Source: Luteimonas sp. BLCC-B24 (GTDB taxonomy: Bacteria > Pseudomonadota > Gammaproteobacteria > Xanthomonadales > Xanthomonadaceae). Taken from it: 64,000 bases of DNA. A program made the translations under genes and the position numbers. The stretch spans positions 496,001-560,000 of the forward strand of contig NZ_JAQQGN010000002.1 of the NCBI RefSeq assembly GCF_028550595.1, given 5' to 3'. Shown here in pieces: positions 1-8,423 of this stretch. The notes under the pieces were generated by a model that worked only from the letters and a program-made list of their open reading frames with translations, was not told the DNA's origin and ran no database searches. Every line of letters starts with the position of its first letter. Position 1 is the stretch's first letter.

Positions 1-1694
1 ACGGCCGTCAGGCCCGGATACGGATAGGCGTTGTACTGGGTGACCAGGCGGTCGGTCGCCTGCAGCCACGCGGCGTCGTCGGCGGGCGTCCACCAGGTGC
101 GCACGGTCTCGTTGCTGTCGACGAACTTGCCGCGCACGTCCACCGCGCGGCTGAGCTCGTGGCCCACCAGGGCGCCGAAGGTGCCGTAATGGCTGGCGCC
201 GTCGGTGGCCATGTCGAGCACCGGGGCCTGCAGCACGGCGGCGGTCACGATCAGGCGGTTCTGCGCCGCGTCGTAGGCCAGCGCCGGATTCTGCGGCAGC
301 AGATCCCAGCGACGCGCGACATCGGGCCGGCCGATGCGGCGCATCTCCTGGGCGTGGCGCCAGGTCGAGGCGATCAGCATGTTGCTGCCGAAGCTGGCAC
401 GCCCCATCGGCTGCACGGTGTAGTCGATGTCTTCGACCGGCGCGCCGATCTGGATGCGCAGCTTGGCGAGCTTGGCGGCGGCCTCGGTCTTGGCGGCGTC
501 GCTCATCCAGGCGCTGCGTTCGATGCTGCGCGCCAGCGCGTCGCGGACCTGGCCGGAGACGAGCTCGGCACGCGCGCGCGTCGGCTCGGGCAGGTGACGG
601 GCGACGTATTCGCGCGCGAGCATCGGGCCTGCGGCGCGATTGATCGCGCCCAGCACCAGCTGCTGGCGGCTGGGCTGCGCGCTCTCGCCGCGAAGAATGC
701 GACCGTGGAAGTCGAACTCGGCGTCGCGGAAGCTCTTCGACAGGTACGGCGCCATCGCATCGCCGATGTGGAAACGCAGATACGCCTTCCACTGTTCGGG
801 CTTGAGCGCACCGACCAGGGTGTCGAGTTGCGCGAACAGCGCCGGGTTGGCCAGCGAGACCTGCTCGGACTGCACGCCCTGGGCGGTGAGGAATTCGCCC
901 AGCTGCAGGCGGCGGTACTGCTTGGCGAGATCGGCGGTGTTGACCAGCGCGTACTGCGTGCGCGGATCACGCACGTCGGCCAGCGGACGCGACGCGGCGG
1001 CGATGCGGCGCTCGAGCTCGAGCACCAGTTCGGTCTCGGCGTCGAGACGGTCCTCGGCGGTGCCGGTCAGCGCGAGGATGTTGCGCACGTACTGGGTGTA
1101 CTGCGACACGATCTGCTGGGTCTCGGCATCGCCGCGGCTGTAGTACGCCGGGTCCGGCAGGCCCAGGCCGCCCTGGACGAAGTAGCCCAGATGCCGGTTG
1201 AGGTCGGCCAGATCGGCCTCGGCGCCGAAGTTGAACAGCACCGGGATACCGACCTGGTGCAGCGCGGCGATCGCCGGCGCGATGTCGCGCGCGCGGCGGA
1301 TGCCGTCGATGCGCGCGATCAGCGGCGCGATCGGGGTGGCGCCGTCGGCTTCGACCGCGGCCTCGTCCAGGCCGCTGGCCCAGAAGTCGCCGAGCAGGCG
1401 CTGCACATCGTTCTGCGGCGACTGCATCGCGGCATTGAGCAGCTCGTGCTGCTGCTGCAGCGCGGTGGCCTGCAGCTCGCCGAAGGCCGAGCGCGTGCCC
1501 TGGCCGGCCACGAGCGTGTTGGCAGCCAGCCAGTCCTTGTTGACGAAGGTGTAGAGGTCGGTGCAGGCCGTCAGCGCCGGGGCGCGAGGCGCGGCGGCAC
1601 GGCGCTGGGCATCGGCGTCGGTGCTCAGGCCGACCAGCAGGGCGATGGAAGCGGCGAGCAGGGCGGGGCGGGCGAACGAGTGCTGGATCGGCAT
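1..1694 (-). CDS. M13-family metallopeptidase paralogue with degenerate zinc motif (3' end beyond window)
   Basis: The frame runs from an ATG at 1694 off the left edge with no stop (about 564 codons visible; the family is usually 650-720). An N-terminal signal peptide (hydrophobic core around ALLAASIALLVGL) predicts export. Domain layout follows neprilysin/PepO peptidases, and the downstream neighbour on the same strand is a full-length M13 paralogue. In active M13 enzymes the zinc site is HExxH followed by a third Glu. Here residues 512-516 read HELSR, so the second histidine ligand is arginine, and the substrate-binding stretch before it (ALAYDAAQN) is also poorly conserved. The third-ligand region lies outside the window. 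The frame around the motif is clean, so a local frameshift does not explain it. Inference: a pseudo-peptidase or altered-function paralogue. Confidence 0.85.
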   Translation of the reverse strand, partial: MPIQHSFARPALLAASIALLVGLSTDADAQRRAAAPRAPALTACTDLYTFVNKDWLAANTLVAGQGTRSAFGELQATALQQQHELLNAAMQSPQNDVQRLLGDFWASGLDEAAVEADGATPIAPLIARIDGIRRARDIAPAIAALHQVGIPVLFNFGAEADLADLNRHLGYFVQGGLGLPDPAYYSRGDAETQQIVSQYTQYVRNILALTGTAEDRLDAETELVLELERRIAAASRPLADVRDPRTQYALVNTADLAKQYRRLQLGEFLTAQGVQSEQVSLANPALFAQLDTLVGALKPEQWKAYLRFHIGDAMAPYLSKSFRDAEFDFHGRILRGESAQPSRQQLVLGAINRAAGPMLAREYVARHLPEPTRARAELVSGQVRDALARSIERSAWMSDAAKTEAAAKLAKLRIQIGAPVEDIDYTVQPMGRASFGSNMLIASTWRHAQEMRRIGRPDVARRWDLLPQNPALAYDAAQNRLIVTAAVLQAPVLDMATDGASHYGTFGALVGHELSRAVDVRGKFVDSNETVRTWWTPADDAAWLQATDRLVTQYNAYPYPGLTA

Positions 1695-2002
1695 TGCGGA
1701 GTCCGTGGCGTGAATCGCGCAAGTCTAGCAAGCCGTCGCGGGGCGGCGTGGCGCGCCGTGGCCGTCGTCGGCACGAGGCGGGCGCCTGCCGCGGGGGCGA
1801 AACGCTGGCGGGCGCGCGATCCGCCTGACGACGGTGCGGAGCGGTGCCGTGCGCCCGCCGGTCCGCGTTCGTGCCGCTCGCAGAGACCGCAACCGCAGGC
1901 CGCCGCGCGGCTGCAGACGCTGCGCGCGACACGGCCGCGGCCGCGCGCCAAAAAAAGCCCGGCATCGTGGCCGGGCCTTTCGTCGTCAACCGCGTGTCGC
2001 GT
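1695..2002. other. Intergenic region between two M13 genes
   Basis: This 308-bp stretch holds the terminator hairpin of the upstream M13 gene (1950-1980) and must contain the promoter of the degenerate M13 paralogue that starts at 1694. I see no convincing coding sequence and no clear -35/-10 pair. Confidence 0.6.
1950..1980 (-). terminator. Rho-independent terminator of the M13 peptidase gene
   Basis: On the minus strand a 7-bp stem (GCCCGGC/GCCGGGC, 1957-1963 with 1970-1976) and a 6-nt loop are followed by seven T residues. It lies 23-53 nt past the stop codon at 2003. Confidence 0.85.
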
Positions 2003-4108
2003 TCACCAGATCACGACCTGCTGGTCGCCGCTGCGGACCATCGGATCGCCGGCCTTGCATTCGAACGCGGCCGCGAACGCCGGCAGGTTCGACGGCGCAG
2101 CGATCGCGCGGAACGACGACAGCGCGTGCTCGTCGGTCGCCAGACGCTTGGTCAGCTCCTCGGGCGTGAAGTTGCGGCGCCACACCGTGGCCCAGCTCAG
2201 GAAGAAGCGCTGGTCGCGGGTCAGGCCGTCGGTCATCGGGTCGGGCGTATCGCCGGCGGCCTTGCGCATGGCGTCGTAGGCGGTCGCCAGGCCGCCGAGG
2301 TCGGCGATGTTCTCGCCCAGCGTGTGGTTGCCGTTGAGCGCGCGGCCGTCGGGCAGCGTGTAGTCGTTGAACTGCTGCACCAGCTTGCCGGTGCGCGCCT
2401 TGAAGCCGGTCATGTCGGCCTCGGTCCACCAGTTCTCCATGTTGCCGGTCGGCCCGAAGCGCGCGCCCTGGTCGTCGTAGCCGTGGGTCATCTCGTGGCC
2501 GATCACCGCGCCGATGCCGCCGTAGTTCATCTCGTCGGTGGCGTCGGGATCGAAGAACGGCGGTTGCAGGATCGCGGCCGGGAACGTCAGCTGGTTGGCC
2601 AGCGGGTTGTAGGACGCGTTGACGGTCTGCGGACGCATGCCCCATTCGCTCTTGTCCACCGGCTTGCCGATCTTGCCGATGTCCCACTTGTAGTTGAACT
2701 CGGTGGCGGCCATGACGTTGCCGATGTAGCTGTCGCGGCTGGTGGTCAGGCCGGCCCAGTCGCGCCACTTGTCCGGGTAACCGACGCGCGGCTCGAAGGT
2801 GTTCCACTTCTCGAGCGCTTTCTGCTTCGTCTCGGCGCTCATCCATTCGAGGTTCTCGATGCGGATCTTCAGCGCGTCGCTGAGGTTGCTGATCAGCGCC
2901 TCCATCTTCGCCTTGGACTCGGCCGGGAACGCGACCTGCACGTACAGCTGCCCCATCGCCTCGCCCACCTGGCTGTCGACGGTGCCGAGCACACGCTTCC
3001 AGCGCGGTTCGATCTCCTGCTGGCCGCTCAGGGTCCGGTTGTAGAAGTCGTAGTTCTGCTGCGCGAACGCGTCCGACAGATACGGCGACGCGCCGTCGAC
3101 GACGTGGAAGCGCAGGTAGCTCTTCCACTGCTCCACCGGCACGTCGACCAGCATCCTGTCGACTTCCTGGTGGAAGGACGGCACCGACATCGAGAAGGTC
3201 GCCGGCACCGCGATGCCCTGCGACTGGAAGAACGTGGTCCACGGGAAGTTCGGCGTCAGCCGGTCGGCCTCGGCCACGGGCATCGGGTTGTAGTACAGCT
3301 CGACGTTGCGCGAGAACTCCTCGCGCGACTTCGACGCCTTGGCGATGCGGGTCTCGAACGCCAGCACATTGGCGGCCTGGGCCTGCGCGTCGGCCGCCGG
3401 CGTGCCCGACAGCTCCAGCACCTTGGCGATGTGGGCGACGTAGGCCTCACGGATGCCGGCCTTGTCGGCGGCGGTGTAGTAGGTGGTGTCGGGCAGGCCG
3501 AGACCGCCCTGGCCGGTGGCGGCGATGTTGACCGACGAATCCTTGAAATCCGGCATCGCGCCGATGCCCCACAGGAAACCCTGGCCCTTGGCGGCGGTGG
3601 TGCGCAGCCACTCCGCGATCGATGCGGTGTCGGTGAGCGCGTCGATCGCGGCCAGATCGGCCTGCAGCGGCGCGATGCCCTGCGCGTTGATCGTCGCCTC
3701 GTCCATGCCGGTGGCCCAGAAGTCGCCGACCAGTTTCTCGACGCCCTGCGCGTTCGCATCGGCCGCAGCCTGCTGCGCGAGCTGGTGCTGCACGGCGGTC
3801 GAACGTTCGTCGAGCATTTCGAACGCGCCCCACGAGGTGCGGTCTCCGGGAATCGCGTTGGCCGCCAGCCACTTGCCGTTGACGTAACCGCCGAAATCGA
3901 CGCAGGCGTTCTTGCTGGTATCGAGATCGCCGATCAGGAAGCGGTTGTACGGCGGCAGGGTGCTTTCGTCGAGGGTGAGTGCAGGCGCATCGGCGGACGG
4001 CGCCGCGCTCGCGGCCGGGGCGGACGCGGAGTCGGGCGCGCGGTTGCAGGCCGACAGCGCGAGCACGATGGCGCAGCTCAGAAACAGGCGATTGGGGGAA
4101 GCGGACAC
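2003..4108 (-). CDS. M13-family zinc metallopeptidase, exported lipoprotein (PepO/neprilysin-like)
   Basis: This 701-residue protein is of typical M13 length. The start is GTG at 4108, with GGAG about 8 nt upstream. The N-terminus is a lipoprotein signal with lipobox LSAC, so the mature protein is probably anchored in the cell envelope. The N-terminal M13 domain is followed by the catalytic domain, with NASYNP and FPAAILQPPFF before the zinc site HEMTH at residues 538-542 and the third-ligand motif ENIADLGG downstream. It ends in VIW, close to the family C-terminus. It should cleave oligopeptides of limited size in the periplasm. It lies upstream of the degenerate paralogue but has its own terminator, so the two are probably separate transcripts. 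Confidence 0.95.
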   Translation of the reverse strand: MSASPNRLFLSCAIVLALSACNRAPDSASAPAASAAPSADAPALTLDESTLPPYNRFLIGDLDTSKNACVDFGGYVNGKWLAANAIPGDRTSWGAFEMLDERSTAVQHQLAQQAAADANAQGVEKLVGDFWATGMDEATINAQGIAPLQADLAAIDALTDTASIAEWLRTTAAKGQGFLWGIGAMPDFKDSSVNIAATGQGGLGLPDTTYYTAADKAGIREAYVAHIAKVLELSGTPAADAQAQAANVLAFETRIAKASKSREEFSRNVELYYNPMPVAEADRLTPNFPWTTFFQSQGIAVPATFSMSVPSFHQEVDRMLVDVPVEQWKSYLRFHVVDGASPYLSDAFAQQNYDFYNRTLSGQQEIEPRWKRVLGTVDSQVGEAMGQLYVQVAFPAESKAKMEALISNLSDALKIRIENLEWMSAETKQKALEKWNTFEPRVGYPDKWRDWAGLTTSRDSYIGNVMAATEFNYKWDIGKIGKPVDKSEWGMRPQTVNASYNPLANQLTFPAAILQPPFFDPDATDEMNYGGIGAVIGHEMTHGYDDQGARFGPTGNMENWWTEADMTGFKARTGKLVQQFNDYTLPDGRALNGNHTLGENIADLGGLATAYDAMRKAAGDTPDPMTDGLTRDQRFFLSWATVWRRNFTPEELTKRLATDEHALSSFRAIAAPSNLPAFAAAFECKAGDPMVRSGDQQVVIW

Positions 4109-4265
4109 GGCGGGAACTCCGGAAGAAGGAAAGAACGCCGGACGCCAGGGGCCCGGGTTGCGCGCACTCTACGCCCGGTCCGCGGCAGCAGAGGGTGTCG
4201 AAGGTCATGGCCGAAACCGCCACATCCGGCACAGTCGTGGCGCGGCGCGCGCCGCCCGTGCGGGG

Positions 4266-6134
4266 TCAGGCGTCGCGCGTGCCGGGGGCGTCGGGCGTAC
4301 GCGGCGGCACTTCGGCAGCGGCATTGAGCACGCGGCTTTCGCGCCGCGGACGGGTCAGCGGCGTCGGCTTCGGGCCGGGTGCGTCAGTGTTCTTGATGAT
4401 CAACGGAATGCCGGCGCGGGTGTCGTTGCTGGCGACCTCGAGCTCGAACCGTTCGGCATCGAGGCGGCGCACCTGGGCGGCGATCGCGTCCGCTTCGTCT
4501 TCCGGCACGTCGAGCGCGCGCAAGGCGGCGGCGCCGAAGAGCACAGCGGATTCGAAGGTCTCCCGCACCTGCACGTCGACGCCGGCATTGACCAGCTTCA
4601 GCGCATGCGCCCGGTCGTAGGCGCGCACCAGCAGACGCGCCTGCGGGAAGGATTCCCCGGCGAGTTCGACGATGTGGTCGGCGGCGACGGGATCGTCGAT
4701 GCAGATCGCGATCGCGCGGGCGCGGTCCGCGCCCGAGGCGTGCAGCACGTCGAGACGGGTGCCGTCGCCGTAGTAGACCTTGAACCCGAACTCGGCCGCG
4801 CTCTGGATCATCTCGATGTCGGTGTCGATGATGGTGACGTCGACATCGCGTGCGAGCAGTGACTGGCTCATCACCTGGCCGAAGCGGCCGAAACCGATGA
4901 TCAGCACACGCCCGCTCTGGTTCTCGACGACGTCGACGCCGTCGAGTGCGGGATCGTCGCGGCGCGCGGTGAGCGGGCCGGTCGCGAGTACGAACAGCGG
5001 CGTGAGCGCCATCGACAGCACGACGATCGCGGTCAGGCTGGCGTTGACCTCGGCATCGATCAGGCCGCTGGCCGCGGCCGCCGAATACAGCACGAAGGCG
5101 AATTCGCCGCCCTGGGCCATCAGCACGGCACGTTCGAGCGCCTCGCGGTGGGCACTGCGGGTCAGGCGCGCGACGACGTAGATGCAGGCCGCCTTGGCGA
5201 ACATCAGGGCGAACACGCCGACGCCGATCAACGCCCAGTTGGCCGCCACCACCGCCAGGTCCAGCGCCATGCCGACGCCGAGGAAGAACAGGCCCAGCAG
5301 GATGCCGCGGAAGGGCTCGATGTCGGCTTCGATCTGGTGGCGGAACGAGGATTCCGACAGCAGCACGCCGGCCAGGAACGCGCCCATCGCCATCGACAGC
5401 CCGCCGAGCTGCATCAGCAGCGCCGCGCCCAGCACTACCAGCAGCGCGGCCGCGGTCATCACCTCGCGCGCCTTGGCGGCGGCCAGCACGCGGAACATCG
5501 GATTGAGCAGGTAGATGCCGGCGACGATCAGCGCGGCCAGCGAACCGATGCCGATCGCGATCGAGGTCCAGCGCGACGGCGCATCGGCCGCAGCTTCGGG
5601 CGTCGGCGCGAGGAAGGCGATCAGCGCCAGCAACGGCACGATCAGCAGGTCCTCGAACAGCAGCACCGAGACGATCTTCTGGCCGTGCGGCAGCGCGATC
5701 TCGCCGCGCTCCGACAGCAACTGCATCACCACCGCGGTCGAGGTCATCACGAAGCCCGCCGCTCCGACGAACGCCACCGGCGCGCTGAAGCCGAGTGCAC
5801 GCAGCACGAGTGTCAGCGCCGCGATCGCGAGCAGGATCTGCAGCGTGCCGAGGCCGAAGATCTGCCGGCGCAGGCTCCACAGGTGCGAGGGCCGCATTTC
5901 CAGACCGATCACGAACAGGAACATCACCACGCCGAGTTCGGCGACGTGCAGGATCGACTGCGGATCGGAGAACCAGCCGAAGCCGAACGGCCCGATCGCC
6001 AGGCCCGCGGCCAGGTAGCCGAGCACCGAGCCGAGCTTGAGGCGCCGGAACAGCGGCACCGCCACCACGGCCGCGCCGAGCAGCGCGACGACCTGGATCA
6101 GCTGGCTGGTGGTCTCGTGCGCGGCGTCGGCCAT
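4266..6134 (-). CDS. CPA2-family monovalent cation:proton antiporter (KefB/KefC-like)
   Basis: A 622-residue inner-membrane transporter. About twelve hydrophobic segments (residues 10-385) form the Na+/H+ exchanger fold, including the family signature FEDLLIVP. Next comes a cytosolic Rossmann RCK/TrkA-N domain from about residue 405 (GFGRFG nucleotide-binding loop, then a VTIIDTD strand end), followed by a polar tail. Family members exchange K+ or Na+ for H+ and are gated by bound nucleotide or glutathione conjugates. The gene starts 4 nt after the DoxX-like gene stops and has GAGGAG 8 nt upstream, so the two are co-transcribed. No KefF/KefG-type ancillary quinone reductase is adjacent. Ion specificity cannot be told from sequence. 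Confidence 0.93.
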   Translation of the reverse strand: MADAAHETTSQLIQVVALLGAAVVAVPLFRRLKLGSVLGYLAAGLAIGPFGFGWFSDPQSILHVAELGVVMFLFVIGLEMRPSHLWSLRRQIFGLGTLQILLAIAALTLVLRALGFSAPVAFVGAAGFVMTSTAVVMQLLSERGEIALPHGQKIVSVLLFEDLLIVPLLALIAFLAPTPEAAADAPSRWTSIAIGIGSLAALIVAGIYLLNPMFRVLAAAKAREVMTAAALLVVLGAALLMQLGGLSMAMGAFLAGVLLSESSFRHQIEADIEPFRGILLGLFFLGVGMALDLAVVAANWALIGVGVFALMFAKAACIYVVARLTRSAHREALERAVLMAQGGEFAFVLYSAAAASGLIDAEVNASLTAIVVLSMALTPLFVLATGPLTARRDDPALDGVDVVENQSGRVLIIGFGRFGQVMSQSLLARDVDVTIIDTDIEMIQSAAEFGFKVYYGDGTRLDVLHASGADRARAIAICIDDPVAADHIVELAGESFPQARLLVRAYDRAHALKLVNAGVDVQVRETFESAVLFGAAALRALDVPEDEADAIAAQVRRLDAERFELEVASNDTRAGIPLIIKNTDAPGPKPTPLTRPRRESRVLNAAAEVPPRTPDAPGTRDA

Positions 6135-6138
6135 GGGC

Positions 6139-6501
6139 TCATCTCCTCGGTGCGATCGCCGAGAGCAGCAGGAAGCCGCCGGCGATGGCGATGTTCTTCA
6201 TGAAGTGCAGCAGCTGGACATCCCGCGCGCCCGCGCGCACGGCCCAGAACGGGTGCGACAGCACGGCGTCGATCACCAGCAGCGCCACCGCGGCCAGCGC
6301 CGTCCAGCGCAGGCGCCAGCCTGCGAGGATCAGCACGCCGAGCAGCAGCTCGCAGACGCTGAGCAGCAGTGCGACATTGGACAGGTGCGCACCGTTGAGC
6401 GCCCCCCAGATGCGCCAGCCGCCGAGCACGACGAACAGGCTGGCGAGTGCCCAGCGGGCGACAGTGAGTGCGGCGCCGTGCGCGCCGGAACCGGAAGCCA
6501 T
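6139..6501 (-). CDS. DoxX-family small membrane protein
   Basis: A 120-residue protein with four hydrophobic segments, beginning LTVARWALASLFVVLGGW and ending MKNIAIAGGFLLL, a pattern typical of DoxX/DUF4870-size quinone-linked membrane proteins. The ATG at 6501 is preferred over an in-frame ATG at 6678, because the longer version adds about 59 Arg/Cys-rich residues with no membrane character. It ends 4 nt before the antiporter gene and is probably the first gene of that operon. DoxX proteins are poorly understood; some act in redox stress. Pairing with an antiporter is a weak hint of a role in envelope stress. Confidence 0.75.
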   Translation of the reverse strand: MASGSGAHGAALTVARWALASLFVVLGGWRIWGALNGAHLSNVALLLSVCELLLGVLILAGWRLRWTALAAVALLVIDAVLSHPFWAVRAGARDVQLLHFMKNIAIAGGFLLLSAIAPRR

Positions 6502-6925
6502 GCAGGAATTTCCATCGATCGGAGGCGCGAGCGTGCCACAGCCGCTGCGGGCCGCACAGCGCCGCGGCAGGAATGCCGCATCCCGAAACTGAGCGCCGGC
6601 GCAGCGCCGCGCATGCCGAGGGCGGCACGCGCCGCCGCATTGGCGTAGACTGCGCGGGTTCTGCACGCGGTCGCCCACCGAACGTCCTTCCGGACCGAGG
6701 TCACGATCCTGGTATCCCGCCGACGCCCCGCGTCGCCACGGTGTTTACCCCCGCACGTCTATCGTCGCGCAGACACGGCCCGGGTCGTTTCCCGTCGCCG
6801 TCACATCGGTACTCGCAGCGCGGTTCGCAGGATAGCTCCGGGTCCATCGCCATCACACGGCCTGTCGGCTGTCGTCCGCGAAAGCGCGGACCGCCGCGGC
6901 CTGTACTGGCACACAGGAGCACCAC
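6502..6925. other. Divergent intergenic region, doxX / rhlE
   Basis: This 424-bp stretch separates two divergent genes. I see no supported gene or RNA structure. A weak -10-like TAGACT lies near 6646, which would give rhlE an untranslated leader of roughly 270 nt. That is a suggestion only. Confidence 0.5.
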
Positions 6926-8311
6926 ATGACCACGTTCGAAACCCTCGGGCTGTCGCCCGCGTTGCTGCGCGCGCTCGCCGAAACCGACTACACCACCCCC
7001 ACGCCGATCCAGGAACAGGCGATTCCGCTGATCCTCGGCGGCCACGATGTCCTGGGCGGCGCCCAGACCGGCACCGGCAAGACCGCCGCGTTCGGCCTGC
7101 CGCTGCTGCAGCGCCTGGCCAAGGAGACGCCGCCGAAGGGCCCGCGCAAGCCGCGCGCGCTGATCCTGGTGCCGACCCGCGAACTCGCGGTGCAGGTGGC
7201 CGACAACCTCAAGACCTACGGTCGCCACCTGCGCATGAACGTCACCACGATCTTCGGCGGCGCCGGCATGCAGCCGCAGATCGACAACCTGCGCCGCGGC
7301 GTGGACGTGCTGATCGCCTGCCCGGGCCGTCTGCTCGACCACATGGACAGCGGCCATGCCAAGCTCGACGCGGTCGAGCTGCTGGTGCTGGACGAAGCCG
7401 ACCGCATGCTCGACATGGGCTTCCTGCCGCAGATGAAGCGCATCATGGGCCGTGTGCCGAAGCAGCGTCAGACCCTGCTGTTCTCGGCCACGTTCGAGCC
7501 GCGCATCAAGGCGATGGCGCTGGAGTTCATGCGCGATCCCAAGCAGGTGCAGGTGGCGGCCAACAGCACCATCGCCGAGACCATCGCGCATCGCGCGCAT
7601 CCGGTCGACAACAACCGCAAGCGCGATCTGCTGGTCGAACTGCTGTCCAAGCGCCACACCGACCAGGTGCTGGTGTTCGGCAAGACCAAGCACGGCTGCA
7701 ACCGTCTGGCCGAGCAGCTGGCCGAATCCGGCCTGCCGTCGGTCGCGATCCACGGCAACAAGAGCCAGGCGCAGCGGCAGAAGGCGCTGGACGCGTTCAA
7801 GTCCGGCCGCGCCCGCATCCTGGTCGCCACCGACGTGGCCGCGCGCGGTCTCGACATTCCGAACCTGCCGCTGGTCATCAACCACGACCTGCCGATGGTG
7901 GCCGAGGACTACGTGCACCGCATCGGCCGCACCGGCCGCAACGGCGCGTCGGGCGAAGCGCTGTCGCTGGTGTCGCCGGAAGAGGGCGGCCTGCTGCGCC
8001 AGATCCAGCGCATGCTCAACGCCGAGATCACGATGGACGTGGTCGAAGGCTTCGCGCCGAGCCAGCCGGTGCGTCTGGACGCGCCGATCCCGAAGAACGG
8101 CGGCGGCCAGCGTCGTCAGCCGTCGGGCGGGCGCCCGGGGGCACGCATGGGCGAGCAGAAGCCCGGCGGCGAGCGCGCCCCGCGCAAGGCGGCAGGCCAC
8201 CGCGGTCACGGCAAGCCGGCCGACCGCAGTGCGCATGCGCATGCCGGACCGAAGCAGCACCGGTCCGGCGCGGGACGCGCACCGGGCGCACGCCCCGCCA
8301 CGCGCGCCTGA
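6926..8311 (+). CDS. rhlE: DEAD-box ATP-dependent RNA helicase RhlE
   Basis: A 461-residue cytosolic helicase. It starts at ATG 6926 with AGGAG upstream. All core motifs are present in order: Q-motif PTPIQ (26-30), Walker A AQTGTGKT (46-53), PTRELAVQ, DEAD (156-159), SAT, RGLDIP and HRIGRTGR. A basic, low-complexity tail rich in Arg, Gly, Lys and His from about residue 385 probably binds RNA nonspecifically. RhlE unwinds short duplexes and acts in ribosome maturation and RNA decay. It is followed by a strong bidirectional terminator and is a single-gene unit. Confidence 0.97.
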   Translation: MTTFETLGLSPALLRALAETDYTTPTPIQEQAIPLILGGHDVLGGAQTGTGKTAAFGLPLLQRLAKETPPKGPRKPRALILVPTRELAVQVADNLKTYGRHLRMNVTTIFGGAGMQPQIDNLRRGVDVLIACPGRLLDHMDSGHAKLDAVELLVLDEADRMLDMGFLPQMKRIMGRVPKQRQTLLFSATFEPRIKAMALEFMRDPKQVQVAANSTIAETIAHRAHPVDNNRKRDLLVELLSKRHTDQVLVFGKTKHGCNRLAEQLAESGLPSVAIHGNKSQAQRQKALDAFKSGRARILVATDVAARGLDIPNLPLVINHDLPMVAEDYVHRIGRTGRNGASGEALSLVSPEEGGLLRQIQRMLNAEITMDVVEGFAPSQPVRLDAPIPKNGGGQRRQPSGGRPGARMGEQKPGGERAPRKAAGHRGHGKPADRSAHAHAGPKQHRSGAGRAPGARPATRA

Positions 8312-8338
8312 TCGCACCGGCGCCTGACGACGGTCGAA

Positions 8339-8376
8339 ACAAAACCCGCCCCGGTCACCCGGGGCGGGTTTTTTAT
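8339..8376. terminator. Bidirectional Rho-independent terminator between rhlE and phaZ
   Basis: The stem AACCCGCCCC/GGGGCGGGTT spans about 8343-8370, with a T run after it on the plus strand and an A run before it that serves as the T run for the minus strand. It sits between convergent rhlE and phaZ and can serve both. Confidence 0.92.
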
Positions 8377-8423
8377 TGCCCGATGCCGGTGCGGCCGGCT
8401 TCGACGCTGCCGGGCGCGGGCCG

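Noticed and set aside
159-2279. A 706-codon plus-strand open frame over the M13 genes
   Set aside because: It is antisense to two genes with clear M13 features; His/Gly/Arg-rich, no family motif. High GC makes long shadow frames common.
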